From contig NZ_BMQU01000003.1 of NCBI RefSeq assembly GCF_014648275.1, positions 124,001 to 188,000 of the forward strand: 64,000 bases of DNA. Reading direction: 5' to 3'. Of this stretch, positions 1 through 9,165 are shown in pieces. Both the position numbers and the translations under genes were made by a program. The notes under the pieces are model-generated. The model was not told the DNA's origin and made no database searches. It saw nothing but the letters and a program-made list of their open reading frames with translations. Positions within the stretch are counted from its first letter, which is position 1. Each line of letters opens with the position of its first letter. Source of the stretch: Pseudomonas laurentiana (GTDB lineage Bacteria; Pseudomonadota; Gammaproteobacteria; Pseudomonadales; Pseudomonadaceae).

Positions 1-675
1 CTTTTCGAAGTCGATAAACCTGCAGGTCGATTCGTACATGGCCTGTTGGCGCTGTGCGCATTTGTCCGGGTCGCCCAAGGCGGCGAAGAAACCTTGCGGA
101 TTGCCGATGGCCTCGGGCGGGAAATTTTCTTCGACGATGGCGTGCAACACCGGCGCACCGAACGAAAGCGCCCGCACTACCGTGTTCTGCCGGTAGCCGA
201 AGATCGATTGCAGTGGATAGGCATTCGGTCCGTGGCCGTCGCGCCAGGTGTCGTGCCAGTGCTCGTAGCTCAATCGGTGCGGCTTGTGCAGTAACGCCAC
301 CTGATTCATGCCGGGCGTGCGCTGGCCGACCGGCACCCGGTATTGGGCTGCGCGGACCTCGCGCTCCTCGGGGTAGGGCTCGGACTCCACCACCAGGTAA
401 GCCTCCAGGCGGCTGGTCAACGGTGCCACGAGCGCCTTGATGGAGGGCCATTGCGAGGCACTGTCCAGCCACAACGAAAGCAACCCATCCAGGGGCACGG
501 CGCTGTTGGTGATGCGCTGTGCGTGCGCGGCGGCCACCGCCGCATCGACCACCATGACGCGGATGTGTTTAGCACCGGCGCCAATCAGTTCGTCGCGCAG
601 GCCGAGCAAGTCCGCTCGCCATTGCTCGGCGTCGGGTTGCGTCGGCTTCCACAAGGTCAACATGATTTTTTCCAT
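1..675 (-). CDS. EthD-domain protein, 3' end beyond window edge
   Basis: Reading leftward from an ATG at 675, the frame stays open for 225 codons and runs off the left edge, so the C-terminus is missing. The protein starts MEKIMLTLWKPTQPDAEQW, the usual opening of EthD-type dimeric alpha-beta barrel proteins. A second similar segment (VALLHKPHRLSYEHWHDTW, then DGHG) repeats the fold in the second half, so this is a tandem-EthD protein. EthD proteins accompany degradation or tailoring enzymes and usually lack a proven reaction. It lies 18 bp after the sulfotransferase stop and is probably co-transcribed with it. The family call is good; the role is unknown. Confidence 0.7.
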   Translation of the reverse strand, partial: MEKIMLTLWKPTQPDAEQWRADLLGLRDELIGAGAKHIRVMVVDAAVAAAHAQRITNSAVPLDGLLSLWLDSASQWPSIKALVAPLTSRLEAYLVVESEPYPEEREVRAAQYRVPVGQRTPGMNQVALLHKPHRLSYEHWHDTWRDGHGPNAYPLQSIFGYRQNTVVRALSFGAPVLHAIVEENFPPEAIGNPQGFFAALGDPDKCAQRQQAMYESTCRFIDFEK

Positions 676-693
676 GATTGCTTCACTCCGTGT

Positions 694-1881
694 TCAGTGC
701 GTGACGCTCAGGTGACGGGCGCGATATTCGCTGTAGTCCTGGACCATCTGCGCCTCGCTCAGACCGAAGCGCTCCAGGCTGTAGTCGTGGCTGGCGCGCT
801 TTTCCCGGCTGTTTTGCGACAGCCAGACTTGCGCGTCGGCGCGGGCCTTTTCGGTAAACGGCAGATGGGCAAAGGCGTAGACCTTCTCCAGCACGTGCAG
901 CGGCTGAGTCACGGTGTCGGCGAAGTGGATATCAAGGAAACGCTCGGGCGCGTGCTGTTCGCGGACCTGCATGGTGTGACGGATACCTCGCGCCATGCGG
1001 TTGTTCCACTGCTCGCCGGCGGCTTTCGGGTCTGGGTTGTCGCTGTACATCTGCCACAGGGTATGGGCCATGCTGGCCATCGACGGGATGGTCTGAGCCG
1101 GCTCGCGATGGGTCAAAATGACCTGCGCGTCAGGGAAAACATCCAGCAAGATATCCAGGGTGTGCAGGTGTTGCGGGGCCTTGAGCAGCCAGCGTTGACC
1201 GGCTGGCTCGCCGCGCTGGATTTTCTGCCATTGCAGGAACTGCAGCATTTTCTTCAGTTGGGTGTAGACCGGCCGCTGATCTTGCCGGTCCAGCCAGCGG
1301 GTGTAGCTGGGTACGTTGACGTAGGCGTCCATGGCGCACATGAACGAGTGCTCCATCAGCATGAACTCTTCGTCGCAGAGCATGGCATCCAGCGGGTGGA
1401 TGGCCAGGATCTGCGGAATGACCTGGGCCATCAGCTCGACTTCGGCCTTGGCCTGGGCGATGCGCTTGGCCGGTAAGGCCAGGGTTTCGTCTGCCAGTGG
1501 TGCCGGGAAACGGGTCTCCCACCAGGCCGCTGAATAGAAGCGGGGATCAACCGCCAGTGTGCGTTGCAGCATGGTGGTGCCGGTGCGCGGCAGGCCGACG
1601 ATGACCAGCGGATCGTCGATCGGTATTTGGGTGATTTGCGGATAGCGGCTCAGGTAATCCTCGATTACCAAACGGTTGACCAGTTGTCCCACCAGCCTTT
1701 CCTGGAGCAAATACTGGCCGCTCTGAGACAGCTTGGCTTCGCTGGCCAGGGCATCGAGCAGCGAGTGCAACGACTCGCGATAGTTGTCCTCGCCAAAATT
1801 GCTCAGGCCATTGGTGCGGGCGATTGCGCTGGTCAGCAGGTTGTCGACGCTCAGCTCTTCAATCAGGGAATGCGCATTCAT
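694..1881 (-). CDS. PAPS-dependent sulfotransferase
   Basis: A 395-residue cytoplasmic sulfotransferase. The 5'-phosphosulfate loop is visible as VIVGLPRTGTTMLQRTL near residues 92-108. The 3'-phosphate region is visible as VILTHREPAQTIPSM in the middle. It should transfer sulfuryl from PAPS to a hydroxyl or amine acceptor and release PAP. I chose the ATG at 1881 (MNAHSLIEEL) because it overlaps the stop of the upstream DUF1214 gene as ATGA, implying translational coupling; an upstream in-frame extension is poor sequence. CysNC, CysD (PAPS supply) and CysQ (PAP removal) lie just upstream, which strongly suggests a dedicated sulfation pathway. The acceptor cannot be told from sequence. Confidence 0.85.
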   Translation of the reverse strand: MNAHSLIEELSVDNLLTSAIARTNGLSNFGEDNYRESLHSLLDALASEAKLSQSGQYLLQERLVGQLVNRLVIEDYLSRYPQITQIPIDDPLVIVGLPRTGTTMLQRTLAVDPRFYSAAWWETRFPAPLADETLALPAKRIAQAKAEVELMAQVIPQILAIHPLDAMLCDEEFMLMEHSFMCAMDAYVNVPSYTRWLDRQDQRPVYTQLKKMLQFLQWQKIQRGEPAGQRWLLKAPQHLHTLDILLDVFPDAQVILTHREPAQTIPSMASMAHTLWQMYSDNPDPKAAGEQWNNRMARGIRHTMQVREQHAPERFLDIHFADTVTQPLHVLEKVYAFAHLPFTEKARADAQVWLSQNSREKRASHDYSLERFGLSEAQMVQDYSEYRARHLSVTH

Positions 1882-2993
1882 AGGATGGCCTCCGCGACGG
1901 CAGATACGTTGATGACTCGAGTGGTTGGGTGGCATTGCTCCTTGGCACCGACCCAGCGCAGGCACATGGTGCCCTGGCGGATGCCGGCAGTTTGCAGCCA
2001 GTTGTTCACGCCCGGGTTCCGCTCGCTGAGGACCAGGGTCACGCCGCCGTTGTCATCGTAGTGCGCCTGATGCTTGTTGAGGCAGATTTGGTGGTAGCGG
2101 TAATCCAGCGACTCCATCCAGTAGTTGTTGATCTGCACGTTCCAGAACTCGCACGCTGGGACCTTGTCGATGTGAATGACCAGCGCCTCGTCTTCAGCCA
2201 GCGCCCAGTGCGAGTGGTAATAGAAAATGTTCGGGTCACCGCCCACTGACTGACAGAGTGCCTGGTCGGCTGGTGGCAACTGGTTGCTGTGCGGCAGGTA
2301 ACTTTGGCTCCAGTCGGCGAACAATCTGGCGGTGTTCTCGACGAAACTCGACACCCGCGCCAAGCCTTGCTGGAAGGTCGCCGGGTCAAGGGCCTGCGGC
2401 TTGGAATCGGTGCCGATGCGCTCGATGCTCAGCTTGGCCGGTACTTCGTTGCGACGGTCGAGAAAGGTCTGGCGCACGATCAGGGCGTTGGTCGCGTCTT
2501 CCATCTTCAGCCAGTTGCTGGGTTGCGGCTTGCTGCTGAGGATGATTTCGAAATTGCCTTTGGCATCGACCTGCAGCTGGCTGTCGTCGATGAAGCCGGT
2601 CTGGATCAGGGTGCCGTCGGTTTCATAACCGCCTTTCTGAGTGCCGAAACTGAGGTAGGCGACACTGCCGCGCTGACCCTTGATGCGGTATTCCAGCGTG
2701 CCATCCAGACGTGAGTATTCGTAGAGGTTGTCCGGGTTGTCGGCACCGATCTTCGCGGTTTCGTGGGAGGTCTTGAAGAAGCTGGGAAATGCCGGATCGG
2801 CAAACTCGATGTGCATTTCCAAACCGATGCGCAGCAGGCGCGTCAGGTAGCGGAACCCTTCGGCACGGGTGGTTGCATCGGCTGGCGCTTCGGGTCGCAG
2901 AATCTGCTCGCCGCAGCGCTTGAGGTGATCGCAAAATGTGGCCCAGGTCTGGCCACTTAACAGCGTTTGTTCGTCAATAGAGCTTATTGTCAT
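1878..2993 (-). CDS. DUF1214 domain protein
   Basis: A 371-residue protein whose C-terminal third (YYHSHWALAEDEALVIHI, then FWNVQINNYWMESLDY, then NPGVNNWLQT) is the DUF1214 signature. No signal peptide or membrane segment is seen, so it is probably cytoplasmic. DUF1214 proteins occur beside xenobiotic and steroid-type catabolic genes without an established reaction. Here it is translationally coupled (4-bp overlap) to the sulfotransferase, so it may prepare or sense the sulfate acceptor; that is inference. A 132-bp gap with an inverted repeat separates it from cysNC. Confidence 0.75.
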   Translation of the reverse strand: MTISSIDEQTLLSGQTWATFCDHLKRCGEQILRPEAPADATTRAEGFRYLTRLLRIGLEMHIEFADPAFPSFFKTSHETAKIGADNPDNLYEYSRLDGTLEYRIKGQRGSVAYLSFGTQKGGYETDGTLIQTGFIDDSQLQVDAKGNFEIILSSKPQPSNWLKMEDATNALIVRQTFLDRRNEVPAKLSIERIGTDSKPQALDPATFQQGLARVSSFVENTARLFADWSQSYLPHSNQLPPADQALCQSVGGDPNIFYYHSHWALAEDEALVIHIDKVPACEFWNVQINNYWMESLDYRYHQICLNKHQAHYDDNGGVTLVLSERNPGVNNWLQTAGIRQGTMCLRWVGAKEQCHPTTRVINVSAVAEAIL

Positions 2994-3012
2994 TGTTAGA
3001 CTCTCTTGATCA

Positions 3013-3064
3013 GGTGAAGCCGGACCGTGAGCGCCCCCGTAGAGGCGTTCGCGCCGGACTCACC
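3013..3064. promoter_or_regulatory. Inverted repeat between cysNC and DUF1214 gene
   Basis: GGTGAAGCCGG (3013-3023) faces CCGGACTCACC (3054-3064), an 11-base arm with two mismatches enclosing about 30 bases. It sits in the only sizeable gap of the minus-strand sulfation cluster. It could fold in the mRNA or bind a regulator; there is no T-run for a classical terminator. Confidence 0.3.
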
Positions 3065-3125
3065 TGCCCACAATGGGTGCACGGTTATAGTTGTTGTTAA
3101 ACGGCCGGCGAACCGGGCGCTGGGG

Positions 3126-5036
3126 CTATTCCTTATCGATGATGCCGCGCTCGATCAGTACCGTGATGATGCGATCCACTGCCTTCTCCGGCGTCAGCTT
3201 GCTGGTCTCGATATGGATGTCCGGCTTAATTGGCACTTCGTAGGGTGAGTCGATGCCTGTGAAGTTCTTCAGTTCGCCACGACGGACTTTTTTGTACAGG
3301 CCCTTGGGGTCTCGTTCCTCGGCCACAGACAGCGGCGTATCGACGAAAATCTCGATGAACTCGCCTTCCTGCAGCAACCCGCGCGCCATCTCGCGCTCGG
3401 AGCGGAACGGCGAGATGAACGCCGTCAACACAATCATCCCGGCATCCACGAACAGCTTGGACACCTCGGCCACCCGGCGGATGTTCTCCACGCGGTCGGT
3501 ATCGGTGAAGCCCAGGTCGCGGTTCAGGCCGTGGCGCACGTTGTCGCCGTCGAGCAAGTAGGTGTGCCGGCCGCGGGCGTAGAGTCGGGTCTCCAGCAGG
3601 TTGGCGATGGCCGACTTGCCCGCTCCCGACAACCCGGTGAACCACAGCAGCACGGGCTGTTGGCCCATCTGTTCGGCGCGCGCTTTCTTGTTCACATCCA
3701 CGTGCTGCATGTGGATGTTCTGTGAGCGACGCAGGGCGAACTCGATCAGGCCCGCGCCGACGGTGGCGTTGGTCAGGCGGTCGATGAGGATAAAACTGCC
3801 GGTTTCGCGGTTGTCCTTGTAGGCATCGAAGGCGATCGGCTGACTGGCGTAGAGGTTGCACACGCCGATCTCGTTCAGCGCCAGCTCTTTGGCCGCCAAG
3901 TGCTCCATGGTGTTGACGTTGACCTTGTACTTGGGCGCCGACAAGGTCACGGACAGGGTTTTTCCGCCGACTTTCATCAGGTAAGGACGACCGGCGAGCA
4001 TGGCCTGCTCGTGCATCCATATCAGACTGACCAGGAACTGGTCGGCCACGCTGGTCGGGTCTTCTGCGGTGGACAGCACATCGCCGCGACTGCAATCGAC
4101 TTCGTCGCTCAGGGTCAGGGTAATGGACTGTCCGGCCACGGCTTGTTGCAAGTCACCGTCGAGGGTGACGATGCGTGAGATATGGCTCTCTTGTCCACCC
4201 GGCAAGACACGCACGCGGTCACCGGGACGAATCACGCCGCTGGCGATGGTGCCGGTGAAGCCACGGAAATCCAGGTTGGGGCGGTTGACCCACTGCACGG
4301 GCATGCGGAACGACAGTTTCTGCTGGCGCGCCTCGTCAATCTCGACGGTTTCCAAGTAACCCATCAGCGTGGTGCCGCGGTACCACGGCATGTGCTCGCT
4401 TTGCTCGGTGATGTTTTCTCCGCGTAGCGCGGACATCGGTATGGCGGTGACGTCGTCAAGATTGATCTGCTTGGCGAAGGCGCGGTAGTCATCGACGATG
4501 GTCTTGAAGACTTTCTCCGAGTAGTCCATCAAGTCCATCTTGTTGACGGCCAGAACCACCTTGCGAATGCCGATCAGCGACGCCAGATAGCTGTGACGCT
4601 TTGACTGAGTCAGCACGCCGCGTCGTGCATCGATCATCACCACGGCCACGTCGGCTGTGGAAGCGCCAGTCACCATGTTGCGGGTGTACTGCTCATGGCC
4701 GGGCGTGTCGGCAACGATGAACTTGCGTCGGTCAGTGGAGAAAAAACGGTAGGCCACGTCGATGGTGATGCCTTGTTCGCGCTCAGCGGCCAGGCCATCG
4801 ACCAACAGGGCGAAATCCAGCTCGCCGCCCTGGGTGCCGTCTTTTTTCGAGTCGACTTCCAGCGCTTCCATCTGGTCCTCGAAGAGCATTTTCGAATCGT
4901 AGAGCAGGCGCCCAATCAGCGTGCTCTTGCCATCGTCGACGCTGCCGCAGGTAATAAAACGCAGCAGGCTCTTGTGCTCGTGGGCCTTGAGATATTGCTC
5001 GATATCCTCGGCAATCAGGTCAGATACGTGTGCCAT
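3126..5036 (-). CDS. cysNC: Bifunctional sulfate adenylyltransferase large subunit / APS kinase (CysNC, NodQ-like)
   Basis: A 636-residue fusion. The N-terminal GTPase half has G1 GSVDDGKST (residues 31-39), G3 DTPGHEQYT and G4 NKMD, and with CysD makes APS from ATP and sulfate. The C-terminal APS-kinase half begins near residue 457 with P-loop GLSGAGKS (468-475) and the conserved FISPFRSER and DPKGLYKK segments, making PAPS. I chose the ATG at 5036 because it shares one base with the cysD stop (TAATG) and gives the family N-terminus [16 protein letters not shown]. Having the kinase domain means this operon can deliver PAPS directly to the nearby sulfotransferase. Confidence 0.95.
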   Translation of the reverse strand: MAHVSDLIAEDIEQYLKAHEHKSLLRFITCGSVDDGKSTLIGRLLYDSKMLFEDQMEALEVDSKKDGTQGGELDFALLVDGLAAEREQGITIDVAYRFFSTDRRKFIVADTPGHEQYTRNMVTGASTADVAVVMIDARRGVLTQSKRHSYLASLIGIRKVVLAVNKMDLMDYSEKVFKTIVDDYRAFAKQINLDDVTAIPMSALRGENITEQSEHMPWYRGTTLMGYLETVEIDEARQQKLSFRMPVQWVNRPNLDFRGFTGTIASGVIRPGDRVRVLPGGQESHISRIVTLDGDLQQAVAGQSITLTLSDEVDCSRGDVLSTAEDPTSVADQFLVSLIWMHEQAMLAGRPYLMKVGGKTLSVTLSAPKYKVNVNTMEHLAAKELALNEIGVCNLYASQPIAFDAYKDNRETGSFILIDRLTNATVGAGLIEFALRRSQNIHMQHVDVNKKARAEQMGQQPVLLWFTGLSGAGKSAIANLLETRLYARGRHTYLLDGDNVRHGLNRDLGFTDTDRVENIRRVAEVSKLFVDAGMIVLTAFISPFRSEREMARGLLQEGEFIEIFVDTPLSVAEERDPKGLYKKVRRGELKNFTGIDSPYEVPIKPDIHIETSKLTPEKAVDRIITVLIERGIIDKE

Positions 5037-5935
5037 TAGAAATATCCCTCTTGCTTTTTCTTCTCCATCGATGCGGCCGAGTCGTGGTCGATCATTCGCC
5101 CCCGACGCTCGGATGTGCGGGTCAGCAGCATTTCCTGAATGATCTTGGGCAGGGTGTCGGCATCGGACTCGACGGCGCCGGTTAGCGGGTAGCAACCGAG
5201 GGTGCGGAAGCGCACGTTGCGAATCATCGGCACTTCACCCGGATTGAGCGGCATGCGTTCGTCATCGACCATGATCAGCATCCCGTCGCGTTCGACCACC
5301 GGACGCGGCGCGGCAAAGTACAGCGGTACGATTGGGATATTTTCCAGGTGGATGTACTGCCAGATGTCCAGTTCGGTCCAGTTGGACAGGGGGAACACGC
5401 GGATCGACTCACCCTTGTGTTTACGGGTGTTGTAGAGGTGCCACAGCTCCGGCCGCTGGTTCTTCGGGTCCCAGCGGTGCTGCTCGGAACGGAAGGAGAA
5501 AATCCGCTCCTTGGCGCGCGATTTCTCCTCGTCGCGGCGTGCGCCGCCGAAGGCTGCATCGAAACCGTAGTGATCCAGCGCCTGCTTCAACCCCTCGGTC
5601 TTCATGATGTCCGTATGGATTTGCGAGCCGTGCTTGAACGGGCTGATGCCCATTTCAATGCCTTCGGGGTTGGTGTGGGTCAGCAGGTCCAGATTCAGTT
5701 TGGCCACCATCTGATCCCGGAAGCGGTACATCTCCTTGAACTTCCATGTCGTGTCGACATGCAGTAAGGGGAAGGGCGGCTTGGCCGGGTAGAAGGCCTT
5801 CATCGCCAGGTGCAGCATGACCGCGCTGTCCTTGCCAATCGAGTAGAGCATGACCGGGTTTTCGGATTCGGCGACAACCTCGCGCATTGCCTGGATGCTT
5901 TCGGCTTCCAGTCGTTGTAGGTGGGTAAGCGTCAT
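5036..5935 (-). CDS. cysD: Sulfate adenylyltransferase small subunit CysD (internal start of a longer frame)
   Basis: A 299-residue protein reading [20 protein letters not shown], with the PP-loop-type [12 protein letters not shown], the [16 protein letters not shown] segment and the conserved end GSMEKKK-like EGYF. With CysNC it forms ATP sulfurylase. The ATG at 5935 is preceded by GAGAGG at a usable spacing, so CysD of normal length can be made alone. The same frame, however, is open far upstream without a stop (see 5036-6952). It overlaps cysNC by one base. A loop between DDER and [13 protein letters not shown] is shorter than in the usual Pseudomonas CysD I recall, fitting a paralogue distinct from the housekeeping copy. 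Confidence 0.93.
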   Translation of the reverse strand: MTLTHLQRLEAESIQAMREVVAESENPVMLYSIGKDSAVMLHLAMKAFYPAKPPFPLLHVDTTWKFKEMYRFRDQMVAKLNLDLLTHTNPEGIEMGISPFKHGSQIHTDIMKTEGLKQALDHYGFDAAFGGARRDEEKSRAKERIFSFRSEQHRWDPKNQRPELWHLYNTRKHKGESIRVFPLSNWTELDIWQYIHLENIPIVPLYFAAPRPVVERDGMLIMVDDERMPLNPGEVPMIRNVRFRTLGCYPLTGAVESDADTLPKIIQEMLLTRTSERRGRMIDHDSAASMEKKKQEGYF

Positions 5936-6952
5936 GGATTTGCCTCTCGCTTTTTGTTGTTCTCGTTTCCCAACGTACAACTGCTGCGATTCGGACTTAT
6001 GCGCGACTTGATGTTTTAACATCAGGCGCAACATCAGCAACATGGGGTCTCGCGGCCGGCTGGTCGCAACTGCAGCGGGCGCGTTGTCGCGCTCATCGGC
6101 ATCGCTGGCGCGGGCGACTTGCCGATTGATGAGGGTCGCCAGCTCGCGGGCGCCGTTGAGCATGTCGTTGGCTTCGGGCAGGTGGAACAGATGCAGTCGG
6201 TCGGTGCGTTCGCCGGCCCAGGTGATGAAGGTTGCGGCGCGCTGCCAGTGCATGCCCGAGAGTAGGGCGAATACTTTGCGTTCGGTGCAGCGATAGAGGC
6301 GTTCGAAGAACGCTTCCAGATGCGGTGCGCGCAACCCGTCTTCGTAAGGCATCCAGAGCACCTTGCCGCGATTGCTGACCGCTCGCAGCAAGCCGTAACT
6401 GAGCTTGCCCTGATCGTTGGGTGCGCCGTAATCATCGATCCAATAGATTTCGCCGTTCTGTGCGCGAGCCTGGTCCAGGATGTCCCCGTAGGTGCTGCGG
6501 TACCAGCGCTGAACGGCCGGCTGAGCCTTGGCGACACGTTTGGCCGGGCGCTCGGCGTTGAGCTGCCAGCGTTGTAAATAGTGGGCGGCGGTGCGCTCTG
6601 GCAAATCGACATCGTGCAGACGTTTGGCCAGTGCCTGCATGGCCTCTAACTGCCAGAGCTGGAACGGTAACTGGTGTCGTTCCGGCAGTGTACTGACCAG
6701 CAGTTGGTAGATGTTTTGTTCCTGCGGAGCAGAAAGGCTACGGCCTTCGCCTTGCTTGCGCCCGCGTTCGCGTACGGGTACCGCATCCCATCCCCCGGCT
6801 TGCCAGGCCTTGTAGGCAGCGATGATCGTCGGGGGCGAGAGGCCGGTGTCGTGACTGATGGCTTTGAGCGTGCTACCGGCGATGCGCAACTGCACGGCGC
6901 GCAGACGGAGGCTGTTGATCTGAGGCACGGATAACTGATTGCCGTGGGACAC
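5036..6952 (-). CDS. Uninterrupted frame: helix-turn-helix/IS630-transposase-like region joined to CysD
   Basis: From a GTG at 6952, with AGGAG five bases upstream, 638 codons run without a stop into CysD. Residues 1-80 read as a helix-turn-helix ([18 protein letters not shown], then [10 protein letters not shown]) and residues 100-290 resemble an IS630-type transposase. A DDE-like start WIDDYG is at 171-176, but the usual second aspartate block is replaced by LSGMHWQRA (231-239) and the SPELNPIE-type block by LPEANDM (258-264), so catalysis is unlikely. No terminal repeats or target duplication are visible. The last 40 codons before Met340 ([12 protein letters not shown]) use AT-rich, rare codons and look like a leader. 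Either a fusion or a regulator overlapping cysD's leader is possible. Confidence 0.6.
   Translation of the reverse strand: MSHGNQLSVPQINSLRLRAVQLRIAGSTLKAISHDTGLSPPTIIAAYKAWQAGGWDAVPVRERGRKQGEGRSLSAPQEQNIYQLLVSTLPERHQLPFQLWQLEAMQALAKRLHDVDLPERTAAHYLQRWQLNAERPAKRVAKAQPAVQRWYRSTYGDILDQARAQNGEIYWIDDYGAPNDQGKLSYGLLRAVSNRGKVLWMPYEDGLRAPHLEAFFERLYRCTERKVFALLSGMHWQRAATFITWAGERTDRLHLFHLPEANDMLNGARELATLINRQVARASDADERDNAPAAVATSRPRDPMLLMLRLMLKHQVAHKSESQQLYVGKREQQKARGKSMTLTHLQRLEAESIQAMREVVAESENPVMLYSIGKDSAVMLHLAMKAFYPAKPPFPLLHVDTTWKFKEMYRFRDQMVAKLNLDLLTHTNPEGIEMGISPFKHGSQIHTDIMKTEGLKQALDHYGFDAAFGGARRDEEKSRAKERIFSFRSEQHRWDPKNQRPELWHLYNTRKHKGESIRVFPLSNWTELDIWQYIHLENIPIVPLYFAAPRPVVERDGMLIMVDDERMPLNPGEVPMIRNVRFRTLGCYPLTGAVESDADTLPKIIQEMLLTRTSERRGRMIDHDSAASMEKKKQEGYF
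6009..6024. promoter_or_regulatory. Palindrome upstream of the internal cysD start
   Basis: TGATGTTTTAACATCA has perfect 7-base arms around TT and lies about 75-90 bases before the cysD ATG, inside the long open frame. Its AT-rich surroundings differ from the coding sequence on either side. It could be an operator or part of an internal promoter serving cysD-cysNC. Confidence 0.4.
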
Positions 6953-6964
6953 AGGAACTCCTGT
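6951..6964. promoter_or_regulatory. Palindrome covering RBS and start of the HTH-CysD frame
   Basis: ACAGGAACTCCTGT has perfect 6-base arms and covers the AGGAG ribosome-binding site and first base of the GTG start at 6952. A second palindrome, CCGGATCCGG (7013-7022), lies between this gene and divergent cysQ. The helix-turn-helix protein could bind one of them and control both directions. Confidence 0.35.
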
Positions 6965-7078
6965 TAAACATCCATTTGCTGATTGGCGGTGTTGTGGATG
7001 TCAGTACTGTTCCCGGATCCGGAAAACGGCGCATAGGCCGAATGGACCATACGAAGAACAAAAACAGGAGAACCCCCC

Positions 7079-7843
7079 ATGAACGAGTCAATGGCTGTTC
7101 TGCTCGACGATGTCATCGGTATTGCTCGCGCTGCGGGCGAGCTGGTGATGGAGGTATATCGCACGGATTTCAACGTGCGCGGGAAGGTCGATACCTCGCC
7201 GGTCACCGAGGCTGACGAGCGTGCCGAAGGCTTGATTCTGCAGGCCCTGGCGGCGCGCACACCGCAGATCCCGGTAATTTCCGAAGAGGCCGCCGCGGCC
7301 GGCCACGTGCCGGAAGTGGGCCAGCGATTCTGGCTGGTGGATCCTTTGGACGGAACTAAGGAATTCATCAATCGCAACGGCGAGTTCACCGTCAATATCG
7401 CCCTGATTGAAAACGGTGAACCGGTGCTGGGGGTGGTGCTGGCGCCCGCGCTGGAGCGACTGTTCGCTGGTGCGCGTGGGTGTGGTGCCTTTATCGAACA
7501 GGCTGGAAAACGTCAGACCATTCACTGCCGAGCAGTGTCGGAAGAGGGGCTGGACGTGGTTGCCAGCCGCTCCCATGGCGATGCCGAGGCGTTGGACGAA
7601 TTCCTCGGTGGGCGCAAGGTGCGCTCACTGAAAAGCGCAGGATCTTCGCTGAAAATTTGTCTGGTTGCTGCGGGTGAGGCGGACCTCTATCCACGGCTGG
7701 GACGTACCATGGAGTGGGATATTGCTGCGGGGCATGCGGTACTGCTCGCAGCCGGTGGACAGATCTTCACCCTGGCCGGTGATGTGCTGGGTTACGGCAA
7801 GGCCGGTCTGGACAACCCGCATTTCTACGCCCGCGGGCTGTAG
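7079..7843 (+). CDS. cysQ: 3'(2'),5'-bisphosphate nucleotidase CysQ
   Basis: A 254-residue inositol-monophosphatase-fold phosphatase. Metal-site motifs are present in order: SEEAAAAG around residue 67, WLVDPLDGTKEFI around residue 83, and WDIAAGHAVLLAAGG near residue 210. It hydrolyses PAP, the inhibitory product of sulfotransferases and PAPS reductase, to AMP. AGGAG lies about 10 bases before the ATG at 7079. It is divergent from the CysD frame across 126 bp, so the two directions probably share control. It completes PAPS synthesis, use and by-product clearance within 7 kb. Confidence 0.95.
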   Translation: MNESMAVLLDDVIGIARAAGELVMEVYRTDFNVRGKVDTSPVTEADERAEGLILQALAARTPQIPVISEEAAAAGHVPEVGQRFWLVDPLDGTKEFINRNGEFTVNIALIENGEPVLGVVLAPALERLFAGARGCGAFIEQAGKRQTIHCRAVSEEGLDVVASRSHGDAEALDEFLGGRKVRSLKSAGSSLKICLVAAGEADLYPRLGRTMEWDIAAGHAVLLAAGGQIFTLAGDVLGYGKAGLDNPHFYARGL

Positions 7844-8129
7844 CCCTATAGCCCCGTTGTCGGGCCGACCTTTCTGTTTTTTTGTGGTGGATCATTAATT
7901 GGGTTTCGTCACTGCTTTGACTCCAAGGGAGAAAAAGCAGTGGCCTTCGACGTTGTAGTGGAGGCTTCCCAAATCCGTACGGGTGTAGTGCGTCAGTGAA
8001 TCCCGGTGTGGGCTTTGCTGCATTCTCGCCGCGTTCTCAAATGCTGGCTAGTGGCCGATTTCTGTCTACCATGACCTGCTGAAGCCGACCCAAGGCTGAC
8101 GCAGGCAACGAGCAGAAATTGGCCAGCGG
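7844..8129. other. Intergenic region with weak terminator-like and inverted sequences
   Basis: No gene is seen in these 286 bases. Just after cysQ, GCCCCGTTGTCGGGC followed by a pyrimidine tract with seven Ts could terminate cysQ. Further on, a 17-base imperfect inverted pair (around 8050-8066, GTGGCCGATTTCTG, and 8112-8129, CAGAAATTGGCCAGC) flanks about 45 bases and may be a remnant of a small mobile repeat. Both are low-confidence readings. Confidence 0.3.
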
Positions 8130-9074
8130 CTAAGGTTCAGCATGTTTCACCGGCACCATTCGGTGGCGCTTTGTCGCCCAGACCACTCCACTCACTAACA
8201 GCACGATTGAGATCACTTCCATCAAACCAGGCACACGCTGGCTGAACAGAAAACCGTATACACAGGCAAACAGCGTTTCGAACACGATCATCTGACCACT
8301 CAACGATGTGGCCATTCGACGCGAGCAGGCGTTCCACAGCCCATTGGCAACCCACGAACCACAGAGCGCAAGGAACAGGCAGACCCACAGCAGAGCCATC
8401 CAGCGGCTTTTTTCAATCTGAGCGGGTACCAGGTTCGGGAATAATATCAAGGCAGCAATGCCGAACACGACCGCCACGATGCCGGTCACAATGCCCAACA
8501 GCGTCGACCATTCGCTACTGTTGAAATGGCTTTGTTTGAGATAACGGGCATTGTGGGTGGCGTACCATGACCAGCAGACTACGCCGCTGAACCCGCAGGC
8601 CAGGCCTAGCAACTGGGATGATAGTGAGCTACTTGCCGCCCGCACGCCTGAATGTTCCAGACTGACCGATACGATGCCCAGGAATACCAGCACCAGGGGA
8701 AGCTTGAGCTTTGTCAGGGGTATGGATCCTGCATCGCCACGCCCTAGAAAGGTGATGGCAACCGGCATCATGCCGTTGATAAGGGCGGCCGCAGTCACCC
8801 CGCTCAGTTGTACGGATGCGCCCAACAGCGCATAGTTCAGGACATTTCCGGTCAATGATAGACGCAGCAGCAGGAATGCATCACTGCGTGTCAATCGTGA
8901 TAGCAGGCGGGGTGCAATCGGTAATGCCACGAGAAGCGAGAGCAGCCCGTACATTGCAAACCGCACACTGCTGATCAGCACGGCATTGAATTCCGGCAGT
9001 AGCGAAGGGGCGATAATCACTCCTCCCCAGATGGCACCCGCCAATATCGCAAATACAATCCCGCTGTTCATCAT
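8130..9074 (-). CDS. EamA/DMT-family inner-membrane transporter
   Basis: A 314-residue protein with about ten hydrophobic segments in two EamA repeats; the first opens IVFAILAGAIWGGVIIAPSLLP and the second near GLACGFSGVVCWSWYATHNARY. These are drug/metabolite exporters of the inner membrane, usually for amino acids or small metabolites; the substrate cannot be told. It is divergent from a LysR regulator 91 bp away, which is the likely controller. Met1 and Met2 are adjacent; the start is ambiguous by one codon. Confidence 0.85.
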   Translation of the reverse strand: MMNSGIVFAILAGAIWGGVIIAPSLLPEFNAVLISSVRFAMYGLLSLLVALPIAPRLLSRLTRSDAFLLLRLSLTGNVLNYALLGASVQLSGVTAAALINGMMPVAITFLGRGDAGSIPLTKLKLPLVLVFLGIVSVSLEHSGVRAASSSLSSQLLGLACGFSGVVCWSWYATHNARYLKQSHFNSSEWSTLLGIVTGIVAVVFGIAALILFPNLVPAQIEKSRWMALLWVCLFLALCGSWVANGLWNACSRRMATSLSGQMIVFETLFACVYGFLFSQRVPGLMEVISIVLLVSGVVWATKRHRMVPVKHAEP

Positions 9075-9165
9075 CTCGGCTCTGACACGCTATTTGGCGG
9101 CATTCTAGCCATGGTATATAAGCAGCCACCTGCGATAAAAAGTTGGTCACCCATTCCAGAACGGA

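Noticed and set aside
5936-6952. An active insertion sequence
   Set aside because: Only one strand's transposase-like frame is present, catalytic motifs are altered, and I find no terminal inverted repeats or target-site duplication.
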